A DNA stretch of 37,938 bases from Streptomyces anandii JCM 4720 (GTDB lineage Bacteria > Actinomycetota > Actinomycetes > Streptomycetales > Streptomycetaceae), in the NCBI RefSeq assembly GCF_014650655.1, contig NZ_BMVJ01000001.1, positions 628,824 through 666,761 of the forward strand, given 5' to 3'. The notes beneath the pieces were generated by a model that searched no databases, was not told the DNA's origin, and saw nothing but the letters and a program-made list of their open reading frames with translations. This document shows positions 1-7,592 of this stretch, in pieces (positions within the stretch are counted from its first letter, which is position 1; each line of letters begins with the position of its first letter). The translations under genes and the position numbers were made by a program.

Positions 1-347
1 CCGAGGTGCGGCGGGGCCTGCTGCGGTCCTGCGTCCGGCACCTGGCGGACGGCGGCTGTGTGCTGATCCAGCGGGAAGGGGCCGACTACCACCGCGATCT
101 GCCGCGCGAGCGTGTGGACCCGGCCGGCTTCACCGTGCGGATCGCGTCGTCCGAGCCGGTCGGCGACGGGGTGCACTCGGTGCGGGCGGAGTACGTCTTC
201 CCGGACGCGATCTGGACGCAGACGTTCCGGGCCCGCCCGCTCAGCGGGCAGCAGTTCGAGGAGGCACTGGCGGAGGCGGGGCTGAGGGTGGACCGGTATC
301 TGACCGAGGACGAGGTGTGGGTGAGGGCGGTGACCATGGAGCGGTGA
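1..347 (+). CDS. SAM-dependent methyltransferase, C-terminal part (cut by window edge)
   Basis: The reading frame is open to the left edge and ends in TGA at 345-347, so only the last ~115 residues are present. The visible part (ADGGCVLIQRE near the start, then a beta-rich segment and a final EAGLRVDRYLTEDEVWV) looks like the last strands of a class I Rossmann methyltransferase, in which a 'GG-vlI' strand is followed by a C-terminal beta hairpin. The SAM-binding glycine motif and substrate region lie outside the window, so substrate cannot be guessed. The next gene starts 122 bp downstream with its own ribosome binding site, so the two are probably separate units. Confidence 0.6.
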   Translation, partial: EVRRGLLRSCVRHLADGGCVLIQREGADYHRDLPRERVDPAGFTVRIASSEPVGDGVHSVRAEYVFPDAIWTQTFRARPLSGQQFEEALAEAGLRVDRYLTEDEVWVRAVTMER

Positions 348-469
348 TCAACAGGCACAGCCAACAGGCAGGAATCCGCGGGGAGTCCGGCGGTCGGCGA
401 TGAGTTCTGGGAGGGGGAGCGGTCTACCTCCACGCAAAGCAAGCCGGACCGCTTCCCCAGGAGAACACC

Positions 470-922
470 ATGTCGTCCCAGACCACCGCTCACGTCCCCT
501 CGGTCACCACCGCCGCCCCGACCGGGTCCACGCGGGGCCGTCGTGCCGCTCGGGTCGCGCTGCGAGTCGTGCAGGTGCTGCTCGCGTTGTTCTACGCGCT
601 CGCGAGCGCCCTGCCCAAACTCATCGCGCACCCCTCGGCCGCCGAGTCCTTCGACAAGATCGGCTGGGGCAGCGCGGGGATGTACGCCATCGGCGCGCTC
701 GAACTGGCCGGAGCGGTCGCGCTGCTGGTCCCGGTGCTGCAGTCGGTTGCGGCGATCGCGCTGAGCGCGCTGATGGTGGGCGCGTTCGTCGTCCAGCTCA
801 CCGTCTTCGACGGGCAGAATGCGGCGACCCCCCTCATCCTCATCGTGCCGCTCGCCCTGATCGCCTGGGCGCGGCGGGACCACAACGCCGACCTGCTGCG
901 GCTCGTACGGCGGCACGGCTGA
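470..922 (+). CDS. DoxX-like integral membrane protein
   Basis: A 150-residue protein with about four membrane segments: roughly residues 31-48 (VVQVLLALFYALAS), 68-88 (MYAIGALELAGAVALLVPV), 90-110 and 118-132. The short basic N-terminus, the early helix with a lysine after it (ALPKLI) and the GALELAGAVALL helix are typical of DoxX/DoxX-like proteins. These are small membrane proteins often linked to redox or thiosulfate chemistry, but their biochemical role is mostly unknown. The ATG at 470 has AGGAG six bases upstream. It converges on the S4 protein gene, whose stop lies only 32 bp away. Family call fairly sure, function not. Confidence 0.75.
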   Translation: MSSQTTAHVPSVTTAAPTGSTRGRRAARVALRVVQVLLALFYALASALPKLIAHPSAAESFDKIGWGSAGMYAIGALELAGAVALLVPVLQSVAAIALSALMVGAFVVQLTVFDGQNAATPLILIVPLALIAWARRDHNADLLRLVRRHG

Positions 923-954
923 GCCCGTACGACGCCGGCGTCACCGGTCGGCGC

Positions 955-1533
955 TCACCGCTCCCGCGGGCGGCCGCCGAGGCCGCCCGCGTCGCGCAGC
1001 CGCTCCAGGTCGCGCAGGCGTTCCAGCTCGCGGCGGTCGCGCTTGGTGGGGCGGCCCGTGCCCCGGTCGCGGACGCCGATCGGGGCGACGGCCTCGCGGG
1101 GCGGAGGCGGTGGGGAGTTGTCGACGTAGCACTGGGCGGCCACGGGGGCACCGACACGCTTGCGGATCAGCCGCTTGACCACGACGATCCGCTCGCGGCC
1201 CTCGTGCCGCAGGCGCACCTCGTCGCCGACGCGGACGGAGTGGGCGGGCTTCACCCGCTCCCCGTTCACCCGGACGTGCCCGCCCCGGCAGGCGGTGGCC
1301 CCGACGGACCGCGTCTTGACCAGGCGCACCGCCCAGATCCAGCTGTCGATCCGCACGGTCTCACCGCTCGCCGGACCGGCCGCCTCGGCCGCGGCGATGG
1401 CGGCGACGACCTTGGGATCGACGGCGCCCCCGGCCGCCCGGGCGGCCGAGGGCGTCCCACTGCCCGCGCCGCCGGCCGCGTCACCGGCCGTGTCGTCGGC
1501 CGGGGCGCGGTCGATGTCGTGCTCGGAAACCAT
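955..1533 (-). CDS. S4-domain RNA-binding protein (HSP15/RlbA-like)
   Basis: The 192-residue protein has an Ala/Gly-rich N-terminal extension (about 1-58), then an S4 RNA-binding fold at ~60-120 (RIDSWIWAVRLVKTRS, ACRGGHVRVNGERVKPAHSVRVGDEV) and a charged C-terminal tail (RRELERLRDLERLRD). The order matches the Hsp15 family, which binds stalled 50S subunits carrying nascent chains. The long acidic N-terminus is not part of the E. coli protein. The ATG at 1533 is seven bases downstream of a -10-like TAAGGT (minus strand, 1541-1546), suggesting a leaderless transcript that shares the short divergent region with the glycosylase gene. Confidence 0.85.
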   Translation of the reverse strand: MVSEHDIDRAPADDTAGDAAGGAGSGTPSAARAAGGAVDPKVVAAIAAAEAAGPASGETVRIDSWIWAVRLVKTRSVGATACRGGHVRVNGERVKPAHSVRVGDEVRLRHEGRERIVVVKRLIRKRVGAPVAAQCYVDNSPPPPPREAVAPIGVRDRGTGRPTKRDRRELERLRDLERLRDAGGLGGRPRER

Positions 1534-1621
1534 GGCACCGACCTTAGCCGCCCCCGCCCGTGCTACCGCCCGAATTTCCCGCCCCCGCGGTGGCCCGGTC
1601 GTGAGGCCCTACGGTGGGGGC

Positions 1622-2332
1622 ATGGACACCAGCAGCCTCTCCGCCCTCGACCGGCGGATCGCGGACTGCCGGGCCTGTCCGCGGCTGGTCGCCTGGCGGG
1701 AGGAAGTGGCCCGTACCAAGCGCGCCGCGTTCGCCGACTGGACGTACTGGGGCCGGCCGGTGCCCGGATTCGGGCCGGCGGACGCCCGGCTGATGATCAT
1801 CGGTCTCGCCCCGGCCGCCCACGGCGGCAACCGCACCGGACGCATGTTCACCGGCGACCGCTCCGGAGACGTGCTCTACCAGGCGCTGTACGACGTGGGG
1901 CTCGCCTCGCAGCCCACCTCCGTCAGCGCCGACGACGGACTACGGCTCCACGGCGTGCGGATCACCTCGCCGGTGCACTGCGCCCCGCCCGCCAACAAGC
2001 CCACGCCCGGCGAGCGGGACACCTGCCGGCCCTGGCTCGTGCAGGAACTGCGGCTGCTGCGGCCGACGCTGCGGGCGGTGGTGGTGCTCGGCGCGTTCGG
2101 CTGGCAGGCCGCGCTGCCGGCGTTCGCCGAGGCGGGCTGGACGGTGCCGCGTCCCCGCCCCGCCTTCGCCCACGGCACGCGCGTGCCGCTCGACGGCATC
2201 GACCTCTTCGGCTGCTTCCACGTCAGCCAGCGCAACACCTTCACCGGAAGACTGACCCCGGACATGCTCCGCACCGTCCTGCGCACGGCGGCCCGGGCGG
2301 CCGGACTGCCGTATCAGGACAACGGCGAATAG
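1622..2332 (+). CDS. Uracil-DNA glycosylase, family 5 (UdgB type)
   Basis: This enzyme removes uracil and other deaminated bases from DNA to start base excision repair. The 236-residue product has family 5 motif 1 at ~61-79 (GLAPAAHGGNRTGRMFTGD), which lacks the Asp/Asn catalytic residue of families 1-4 as expected for UdgB, and motif 2 at ~200-210 (HVSQRNTFTGR). Cys16, Cys19, Cys120 and Cys135 are placed to bind the [4Fe-4S] cluster of this family. The frame extends upstream to 1160, but ATG 1622 aligns with the family start and lies six bases after a -10-like TACGGT (1610-1615), so it is probably leaderless. Confidence 0.9.
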   Translation: MDTSSLSALDRRIADCRACPRLVAWREEVARTKRAAFADWTYWGRPVPGFGPADARLMIIGLAPAAHGGNRTGRMFTGDRSGDVLYQALYDVGLASQPTSVSADDGLRLHGVRITSPVHCAPPANKPTPGERDTCRPWLVQELRLLRPTLRAVVVLGAFGWQAALPAFAEAGWTVPRPRPAFAHGTRVPLDGIDLFGCFHVSQRNTFTGRLTPDMLRTVLRTAARAAGLPYQDNGE

Positions 2333-2369
2333 GGCGACGCCGGCGCCGTGGGGAGGCTACGGTGCCCGG

Positions 2370-3332
2370 ATGGGTCTGTATCCGGAGATCGAACCGTACG
2401 ACCACGGCATGCTCGACGTCGGCGACGGCAACCGCGTCCACTGGGAGACCTGCGGCAACCCGGACGGCACACCCGCGCTGATGCTGCACGGCGGACCGGG
2501 CTCCGGCTGCACACCCCGCTACCGCCGGTACTGCGACCCGGCCGCCTATCGCATCGTCCTGCTTGACCAGCGCGGTTGCGGACGCTCCACCCCGCACGCG
2601 AGCGCCCACGACACCGACATGAGCGTCAACACGACGGCCCATGTGATGGCAGACCTGGAGCTCCTGCGCCGCCACCTCGGGATCGGGCGATGGCTGGTGT
2701 GGGGGGTGTCGTGGGGATCGGTCCTGGCCCTGCGCTACGCCCAGACGCACCCGGACGCCGTCCGCGCGCTCGTGCTGACGGGAGTCGCCACCGGTTCCAA
2801 CGCCGAGGTGAACCTGCTGACCCACGGCCTGGGGAGGGTCTTCCCGCAGGCCTACGAGCGCTTCCTCGCCGGGCTCCCCGAACCCGAGCGGGACGGCAAC
2901 CTCGCGGCCGCGTACAACCGGCTCATCGAGTCCCCGGACCCCGCCGTGCGCGAGCGCGCGGCGCGCGCCTGGACCGACTGGGAGACGGCGATCGTCCCCG
3001 CCCCGCCGCGCTCCGTCGAACGCTACGAGGACCCCGTCTTCCGCATGGGCTTCGCCCGCACGGTCACCCACTACTGGGGCAACGACCACTTCCTGGGAGA
3101 GGGCAACGACGAGGGCGTGGTGCTTCGCGACGCCCACCTGCTCAAGGGCATCCCCGGCACCATCGTCCAGGGCAGCCTCGACCTCGCCAACCTCATCGGC
3201 ACCCCCTGGCGGCTCCACCACGCCTGGCCCGGCAGCGAACTGATCGTCGTCGACGAGACGGGCCACGGCCCCTCCACCCCCGCAGCGGTGGACGCCCTGA
3301 TCGCAGCCACGGACAAGTACGCGAAACGCTAG
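2370..3332 (+). CDS. pip: Proline iminopeptidase (alpha/beta hydrolase, S33)
   Basis: A cytosolic serine peptidase that releases N-terminal proline from peptides. The 320 residues are the usual length. Visible motifs are the oxyanion HGGPG (~40-44), the RGCGRS segment (DQRGCGRSTPH), the nucleophile elbow GVSWGS, and a C-terminal acid and histidine in VQGSLD and ETGHGPS. The elbow is GVSWGS rather than the common GGSWGS, and GSLD replaces the usual GRYD, so substrate preference may differ. ATG 2370 sits six bases after TACGGT (2358-2363), another probable leaderless start. The stop abuts the stop of the convergent Trypco1 gene with no spacer. Confidence 0.88.
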   Translation: MGLYPEIEPYDHGMLDVGDGNRVHWETCGNPDGTPALMLHGGPGSGCTPRYRRYCDPAAYRIVLLDQRGCGRSTPHASAHDTDMSVNTTAHVMADLELLRRHLGIGRWLVWGVSWGSVLALRYAQTHPDAVRALVLTGVATGSNAEVNLLTHGLGRVFPQAYERFLAGLPEPERDGNLAAAYNRLIESPDPAVRERAARAWTDWETAIVPAPPRSVERYEDPVFRMGFARTVTHYWGNDHFLGEGNDEGVVLRDAHLLKGIPGTIVQGSLDLANLIGTPWRLHHAWPGSELIVVDETGHGPSTPAAVDALIAATDKYAKR

Positions 3333-3731
3333 TCACGTGGTGGAGGAGGTCTCCTCGTCGGGGTCGGCGTCGTCGTCGTCCGGGGCGGTGGGGGACGGGG
3401 AGTGCCCCCGGGTGGTGGGCGGGGTGGCGGACCAGCGGAGGGTCACGTCCAGGTGGGCGCCTGTCCTGGCGCCGGCGACGACCGCGCCGAGCCTCGCGTC
3501 CAGGACCACGCCGAAGGCGACCTCGACCTCCTCGGGGCGCTGGGCGAGGGAGCGGAACTCGCCGATGACCTCGGCGGCGGCGGAGGTGATCGGGGCCAGG
3601 GCCTGGCGCAGGGTGCGTTCGGCGGTTTCCAGGCGGCTGCCGAGGCCCACGGCCCCCGTGCCCGCCCGGGCCGGCGGGGCCACGAGCACGACGCTGCCGT
3701 CGGAGAGGGTGAACTGGACTGCGTCCGGCAT
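3333..3731 (-). CDS. Trypco1 (CU044_2847-family) protein, last gene of the protease-kinase-vWA run
   Basis: The 132-residue protein begins with a beta strand (VQFTLSDGSVVLVAPP), has a central helix (RLETAERTLRQALAPITSAAAEVIGE), then VEVAFGVVLDARLGAVVAG and a final strand DVTLRW, followed by an acidic disordered tail (PDDDDADPDEE). This is the pattern of the trypsin-co-occurring domain Trypco1, a small beta-rich domain found beside or fused to trypsin-like proteases in bacterial conflict and signalling systems; its biochemical role is unknown. ATG 3731 has AGGAG seven bases upstream and lies 36 bp after the lipoprotein stop. A trypsin-like protease starts the same gene run, matching the expected partnership. 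Confidence 0.82.
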   Translation of the reverse strand: MPDAVQFTLSDGSVVLVAPPARAGTGAVGLGSRLETAERTLRQALAPITSAAAEVIGEFRSLAQRPEEVEVAFGVVLDARLGAVVAGARTGAHLDVTLRWSATPPTTRGHSPSPTAPDDDDADPDEETSSTT

Positions 3732-3767
3732 GGCGGGGCTCCTAGGGGACCTGGGATGTGTGTCCGG

Positions 3768-5066
3768 TCAGGGGATGGCGCAGAGCCGGTTCGCGGGCAC
3801 CGGGGACTTCCCCGAAGGCCCGAGCCTGGTCTGCAACTGGTCGAGCTTGGACAACAGCGGCATCGGATCGGAGCCGTCCTGCGCCACGTACGTGAGCACG
3901 GCCCGGTAGAAGGCGGCGGACACGTCGGGCGTCATCGCGTCGGCGGCGCCGAAGCACAAGGTGTTGCCCGAGCCCGGGCGCAGCATCTCGGCGACGCGCT
4001 GCTGGACGCCCCGGTTGTGGTACTCGGTCACCTTGGTGTTGGCCGAGAAGGCGTAGCCCCCGGGCTGGTCCACCCACAACTGCTGCGCCGCGGCGCTCGC
4101 CAGGTAGGCGGCGAGGGCGTCGGCGTGCGGGTTGCCGGTGGTGAACTTGCCGACGAAGTCGGCCGAGACCTCCAGCCGGTGCTTCGCGGACGACGGCGCG
4201 AAGTCGTACCGTTCGCGCTGGACGTCCGCGGCGTGGAAGCCCATGGCGGACAGCGCGCCGTGGGCGAGCGAGCACTTGGGCGGTGTGCTGGTCATCCCGC
4301 CGGCCGCCTCGCTGAACATCTGCGTGGAGGCCCGCTCGGCGCCGGTGCCGACCAGGCCGCGCCAGTCGCGCCAGGCCGCGGCCACCTCCTTCCAGGGCCG
4401 CCCGCCCGACAGCCACTGCTCGTAGGCGCCGGTGCCCTGCCGGTCGAGGACGAGGTCGGCGATCCAGTCGGCGCCGGGCCAGCCGGACGTGGGACCCGAC
4501 TCCAGGCCGAGGCACCAGGCACCGGGATGCGCCTTGGCGAAGGACCGCACCGCCGCCGTGTCCCGCGCCCGCCCGACCGTCTCCGGGGTGAACCACACCA
4601 GGCTCTTGACGTCCACCTTGACCGGCAGCGCGTAGACCCGGTTCCGCACCCTCGTCAGGCCCTGGAACGGCTGCAGGAAGGTGTCCGTGGCCGTCGCGAG
4701 CGGCTTGAGGCCCTTGTCGTGGTCGGCGTACGTGTAGATGGCGCCCACGCTCGGCAGGATGGCGAGGTCCGGTGGCGCACCGGCCCCGACCGCGGCGTCC
4801 AGCTGCTGGGTCAGGGCGCGGGTGACCTGCACGTGCACACGGACCCCGCGGTCGTGCTCGAACCGCCTGATCACCGCGTTGAAGGCCGCGAACTCGTCGC
4901 CCGACCAGGGCACCATGATCGTCACACTGCCGTCGCGTCCGCCGCCGCTGCCACAGCCGGCCCCGGCCAGCAGCACGACGAGGACCAGCAGGCAGCGAGC
5001 CAGGCGTGAGACGCGGCCGGCCTGACGCGAGACGCCGCGCGCCCGGCGCGCCCCGAGTGTTCTCAT
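3768..5066 (-). CDS. Extracellular solute-binding lipoprotein (family 1-like), presumed sensor subunit
   Basis: 432 residues with a basic N-terminus, a hydrophobic signal (CLLVLVVLLAGAG) and Cys38 as the likely lipidation site. The lipobox is imperfect, with Gly rather than Leu at -3. After it come VTIMVPWSGDEFAAFNAVIRRFE and PPDLAILPSVG, the start of a family 1 (sugar/multi-substrate) periplasmic binding protein. No ABC permease or ATPase is adjacent, so it probably senses rather than imports. Its ATG overlaps the stop of the membrane-protein gene (ATGA at 5063-5066), implying translational coupling. The position matches GlnH in mycobacterial pknG operons, but GlnH is a family 3 binding protein of ~330 residues, so the ligand here is likely different. 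Confidence 0.82.
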   Translation of the reverse strand: MRTLGARRARGVSRQAGRVSRLARCLLVLVVLLAGAGCGSGGGRDGSVTIMVPWSGDEFAAFNAVIRRFEHDRGVRVHVQVTRALTQQLDAAVGAGAPPDLAILPSVGAIYTYADHDKGLKPLATATDTFLQPFQGLTRVRNRVYALPVKVDVKSLVWFTPETVGRARDTAAVRSFAKAHPGAWCLGLESGPTSGWPGADWIADLVLDRQGTGAYEQWLSGGRPWKEVAAAWRDWRGLVGTGAERASTQMFSEAAGGMTSTPPKCSLAHGALSAMGFHAADVQRERYDFAPSSAKHRLEVSADFVGKFTTGNPHADALAAYLASAAAQQLWVDQPGGYAFSANTKVTEYHNRGVQQRVAEMLRPGSGNTLCFGAADAMTPDVSAAFYRAVLTYVAQDGSDPMPLLSKLDQLQTRLGPSGKSPVPANRLCAIP

Positions 5067-6043
5067 GACCGCGGAAACCTGTACTCGGCCAGACGGGGGC
5101 GGTAGGCCAGCCAGGCGAGCACGCCCGCGGTGGCCAACAGGGCCAGCGCGAGCGCCGTGGTCCAGGGCGCCGCGAACGGCGTGTGCCCGGTCAGGCGCCC
5201 CGCCGCGTAACGGCACAGCACGCTGGTGGTGACGCCGACCGCGGCCGTGGCCAGCAGCGCGAGCAGCAGACGCGGACTGACGTACCGCCGGAAGCTGCGC
5301 GCCACCACGTCGGCGGTGGCCAGCACGCACAGGAACATCACGAACGCCGGGCCGACGAGCAGCGCCCAGACGTGGGCGGGGTCGAGCCAGTTGGAGTTCT
5401 GCTGCCGTCCGAGGGCGTCGCGCTGCTGCTGCTGGAGGTCGGCGAGCGAGTTCAGCAGGCCGCCCGTGTACGGGATGGGCCGCTTGGTCACCCTGTCCTG
5501 CTCGCGCGGCGCGGTCAGGGCCTGGAGTGCGGCGTTCAGCCCCGCCGGGCCGCTGCGGTCGTAGTCGCGGACCGCGGTGTCGGCCAGCTGCACGCTGGTG
5601 GTCAACTGGCCCTGCACGAACTGGATCTGGATGAGCCCCTGCTGCCCGTCCGCGTTGCCCTCGGTCGCGGAGGTCACCAGGGAGTTGACGCGTGCGGTGG
5701 CGTTGGCGAACTCCGTGCCGGTGCCGATCAGGGCGACCTCGCCGGTGCCGGCGGCGTTTCTCAGCGCCGTGGTGGCCCGCGCGGCCTCCTCCCGGGCGTC
5801 GCCGAGGTTGCGGACGGCCGCGTCGGTGCGCTTGGCCGCGGTGATCTGACGGCCGGCCTGGGCCGAGACCAGCAGGTACAGCAGGGCCGTGGCCAGCACC
5901 ATCGCCAGGACGCCGGCCCGCAGCCGGCGCAGCACCGTGGTCGGATGCGTCCCGCGCAGCCGGTCCCGCCGGCGCGAGACGAAGTCCCGCAGGGACCAGC
6001 CGTCCCGTAACACCCCTCCCGACGCTCCTCCCGCCCCGGTCAC
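5063..6043 (-). CDS. Four-helix membrane sensor protein (GlnX-like layout), contains a TTA codon
   Basis: 326 residues: a short basic cytoplasmic N-terminus, TM1 ~43-60, a large extracytoplasmic helical region ~63-220 rich in Ala, Gln and Thr, then TM2 ~225-246, TM3 ~258-279, TM4 ~292-313 and a short tail. This resembles the mycobacterial GlnX layout, a membrane protein that relays solute-binding-protein status to PknG; similarity is in layout and context, not a demonstrated alignment. The GTG start at 6043 overlaps the vWA stop (GTGA), and the next gene overlaps its stop. Codon 12 is TTA (6008-6010), which in Streptomyces needs the bldA tRNA. A start after it, for example GTG codon 37, would remove the TTA but break the overlap. 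Confidence 0.75.
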   Translation of the reverse strand: MTGAGGASGGVLRDGWSLRDFVSRRRDRLRGTHPTTVLRRLRAGVLAMVLATALLYLLVSAQAGRQITAAKRTDAAVRNLGDAREEAARATTALRNAAGTGEVALIGTGTEFANATARVNSLVTSATEGNADGQQGLIQIQFVQGQLTTSVQLADTAVRDYDRSGPAGLNAALQALTAPREQDRVTKRPIPYTGGLLNSLADLQQQQRDALGRQQNSNWLDPAHVWALLVGPAFVMFLCVLATADVVARSFRRYVSPRLLLALLATAAVGVTTSVLCRYAAGRLTGHTPFAAPWTTALALALLATAGVLAWLAYRPRLAEYRFPRS

Positions 6044-7557
6044 GAGGCGTCCACGGGCGTGTCGTTCGTGGGTACGTCCGGAGTGCCGTTCGCCGGTACG
6101 TCCCCGAAGCGGTGGCCGCACTCCTCGCAGAACCGGCCCGTGCCCATGGCGGCCGTGGTGCCGCAGCGCGGGCACACGCGGGGCAACACGCCCTCGCCGG
6201 GCGGGACCTCCGCGCCCTCCGGACCCGCGGCGTCCAACGCGTCCACCGGCGGCGCGGCGGTCCTGGTCGACTCGAGCCCCAGTCGCTGCATCTGCCCGCG
6301 CGGGGCGTCGCGTCGCACCCGGGGCCGTCCGTCGGGGCCGGTCACCGCGACCGAGCGCAGCAGCCGCAGCCGCACGCCGTCCCGCAGGTCCTCGGCCAGG
6401 CCCAGCGCGATCCGCAGCTCCCGGTCCGCCCGCTCGAAGTCGCCCCGCTGCTGGGCGTCGGCGCAGGCACGCATGGCCATGCCGAGCTCGCGCTCGTTCT
6501 CGACCCGGGTGAGGTGCGGGGAGCGCGGAATGCCGAACCCGGCCGCGCCCCGCCGCCGTACGGCCATCGAACGGGTCTCGGAGCACGCTTCGCGGGCGCC
6601 GTCCAAGGCCTCGGCGTGCAGGGTGAGGCGGGCGGCGCGCAGATTCTCCCCGACCGGCAGCGCGGCGGGGTCGAAGCTCAGCGACACCTGGTACTGGCGG
6701 GCCTCGCCGGGCGACCAGGGGCCCAGCGGTACGTGGGTCTCGCTGCCTTGCTCCTGACGTGCCGTCAGCTCGGCTTCCACCGGCCGCGTCTGGCGTACGA
6801 AGTCCAGCCGGAACCGTTCGTTGAGACGCAGGCCCAGATACACGCGGGCCACGGCGATGCGCTGCGCCTGCCGCATCAGCCGGGTGAAGTCCCCGGTGAG
6901 GTCGGTGACGTCGACGACGGCCTCTGCGCCGCCGTGCAGCGCCTCGGTGATCCGCAGCAGCTCCTCGTAGTTCCAGTCCTCACCGAGCCCGCGGGCGTCG
7001 CACACGAACCGGTCGGTGCACGCGTCGAGCACCGCGCGCAGCTGCTCGGGCGTCTCGTGCTCGTCCTTGCCGTCGGTGTAGAGGACCGCGTGGCGCACGG
7101 CGCCGGGGGAGCGGTCGGCGGCGAAGAGCCGGTCGGCGCAGGCCAGCCACTGCCCGATCGCCGTCCCGCCCTCGGCCTGCTGCGCGGCGACCCGGGCCTT
7201 GGCGGCCTCCCTGACGCCGGTGTCGACGGGGACGAGGCCCCCGTCGGGCGGAAAGACCACCTCGGCCAGGTGGTTGCCTGCGACGACCCCCAGGCGCGTA
7301 CCGTCGCGCAGGGTGTCGATGGCCGCGCACACCGCGCGCTTGGCCTCGTCCAGCTTGCCCCGGCCCGCCATGGACAGCGACCGGTCCATGATGAGGACCT
7401 CCGCGGCCGGCGTCCGCGGCGCGGCCCCCCGGCCGGGGCGGGCCCGGACGGTGACGAGGGCGTCCGCGCGCCGCGCGTCGTGCGCGAGGTCTTCGGGCGC
7501 GTCCACTTCGACGGCGAAATCGAGTCCCAAGGGCGACCTGTCCCCCACCGGCACCAC
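6040..7557 (-). CDS. vWA-domain protein with C-terminal zinc ribbon
   Basis: About 505 residues. The vWA domain (~50-230) has a complete MIDAS: D58-x-S60-x-S62 in IMDRSLSMAG, the Thr of EGGTAIGQ and the Asp of LYTDGKDEH, so it should bind a metal and a partner protein. A beta-rich middle (~240-350) and helical segment (~370-430) follow, then a zinc ribbon (VCPRCG...FCEECG, ~460-480) and a low-complexity tail. The zinc ribbon echoes those of the kinase encoded just before it. The start is uncertain. GTG codons at 7557, 7554 and 7548 fit the family length and follow the kinase stop by 36-45 bp; an ATG at 7656 inside the kinase gene lacks a clear ribosome binding site. Probably an adaptor in the kinase system. 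Confidence 0.8.
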   Translation of the reverse strand: MVPVGDRSPLGLDFAVEVDAPEDLAHDARRADALVTVRARPGRGAAPRTPAAEVLIMDRSLSMAGRGKLDEAKRAVCAAIDTLRDGTRLGVVAGNHLAEVVFPPDGGLVPVDTGVREAAKARVAAQQAEGGTAIGQWLACADRLFAADRSPGAVRHAVLYTDGKDEHETPEQLRAVLDACTDRFVCDARGLGEDWNYEELLRITEALHGGAEAVVDVTDLTGDFTRLMRQAQRIAVARVYLGLRLNERFRLDFVRQTRPVEAELTARQEQGSETHVPLGPWSPGEARQYQVSLSFDPAALPVGENLRAARLTLHAEALDGAREACSETRSMAVRRRGAAGFGIPRSPHLTRVENERELGMAMRACADAQQRGDFERADRELRIALGLAEDLRDGVRLRLLRSVAVTGPDGRPRVRRDAPRGQMQRLGLESTRTAAPPVDALDAAGPEGAEVPPGEGVLPRVCPRCGTTAAMGTGRFCEECGHRFGDVPANGTPDVPTNDTPVDAS

Positions 7558-7592
7558 CCTGACCGCTTCGTTGCGTGTCCCTGCGTAACCCG

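Noticed and set aside
371..394. SigR-type promoter (GGAAT...GTT) before the DoxX gene
   Set aside because: GGAAT is present but the downstream triplet at the required spacing is GGT, not GTT.
931..942. GACGCCGGCGTC palindrome between DoxX and S4 genes as terminator
   Set aside because: Without a loop it gives at most a four-base-pair stem; too weak.
400..2481. Long plus-strand frame across DoxX, S4 and glycosylase genes
   Set aside because: Arg/Ala/Pro-rich shadow frame produced by GC bias; the recognisable families lie in other frames.
3768..5066. Naming the lipoprotein GlnH
   Set aside because: Length and N-terminal motif fit family 1 binding proteins, not the family 3 of GlnH; only the gene position matches.
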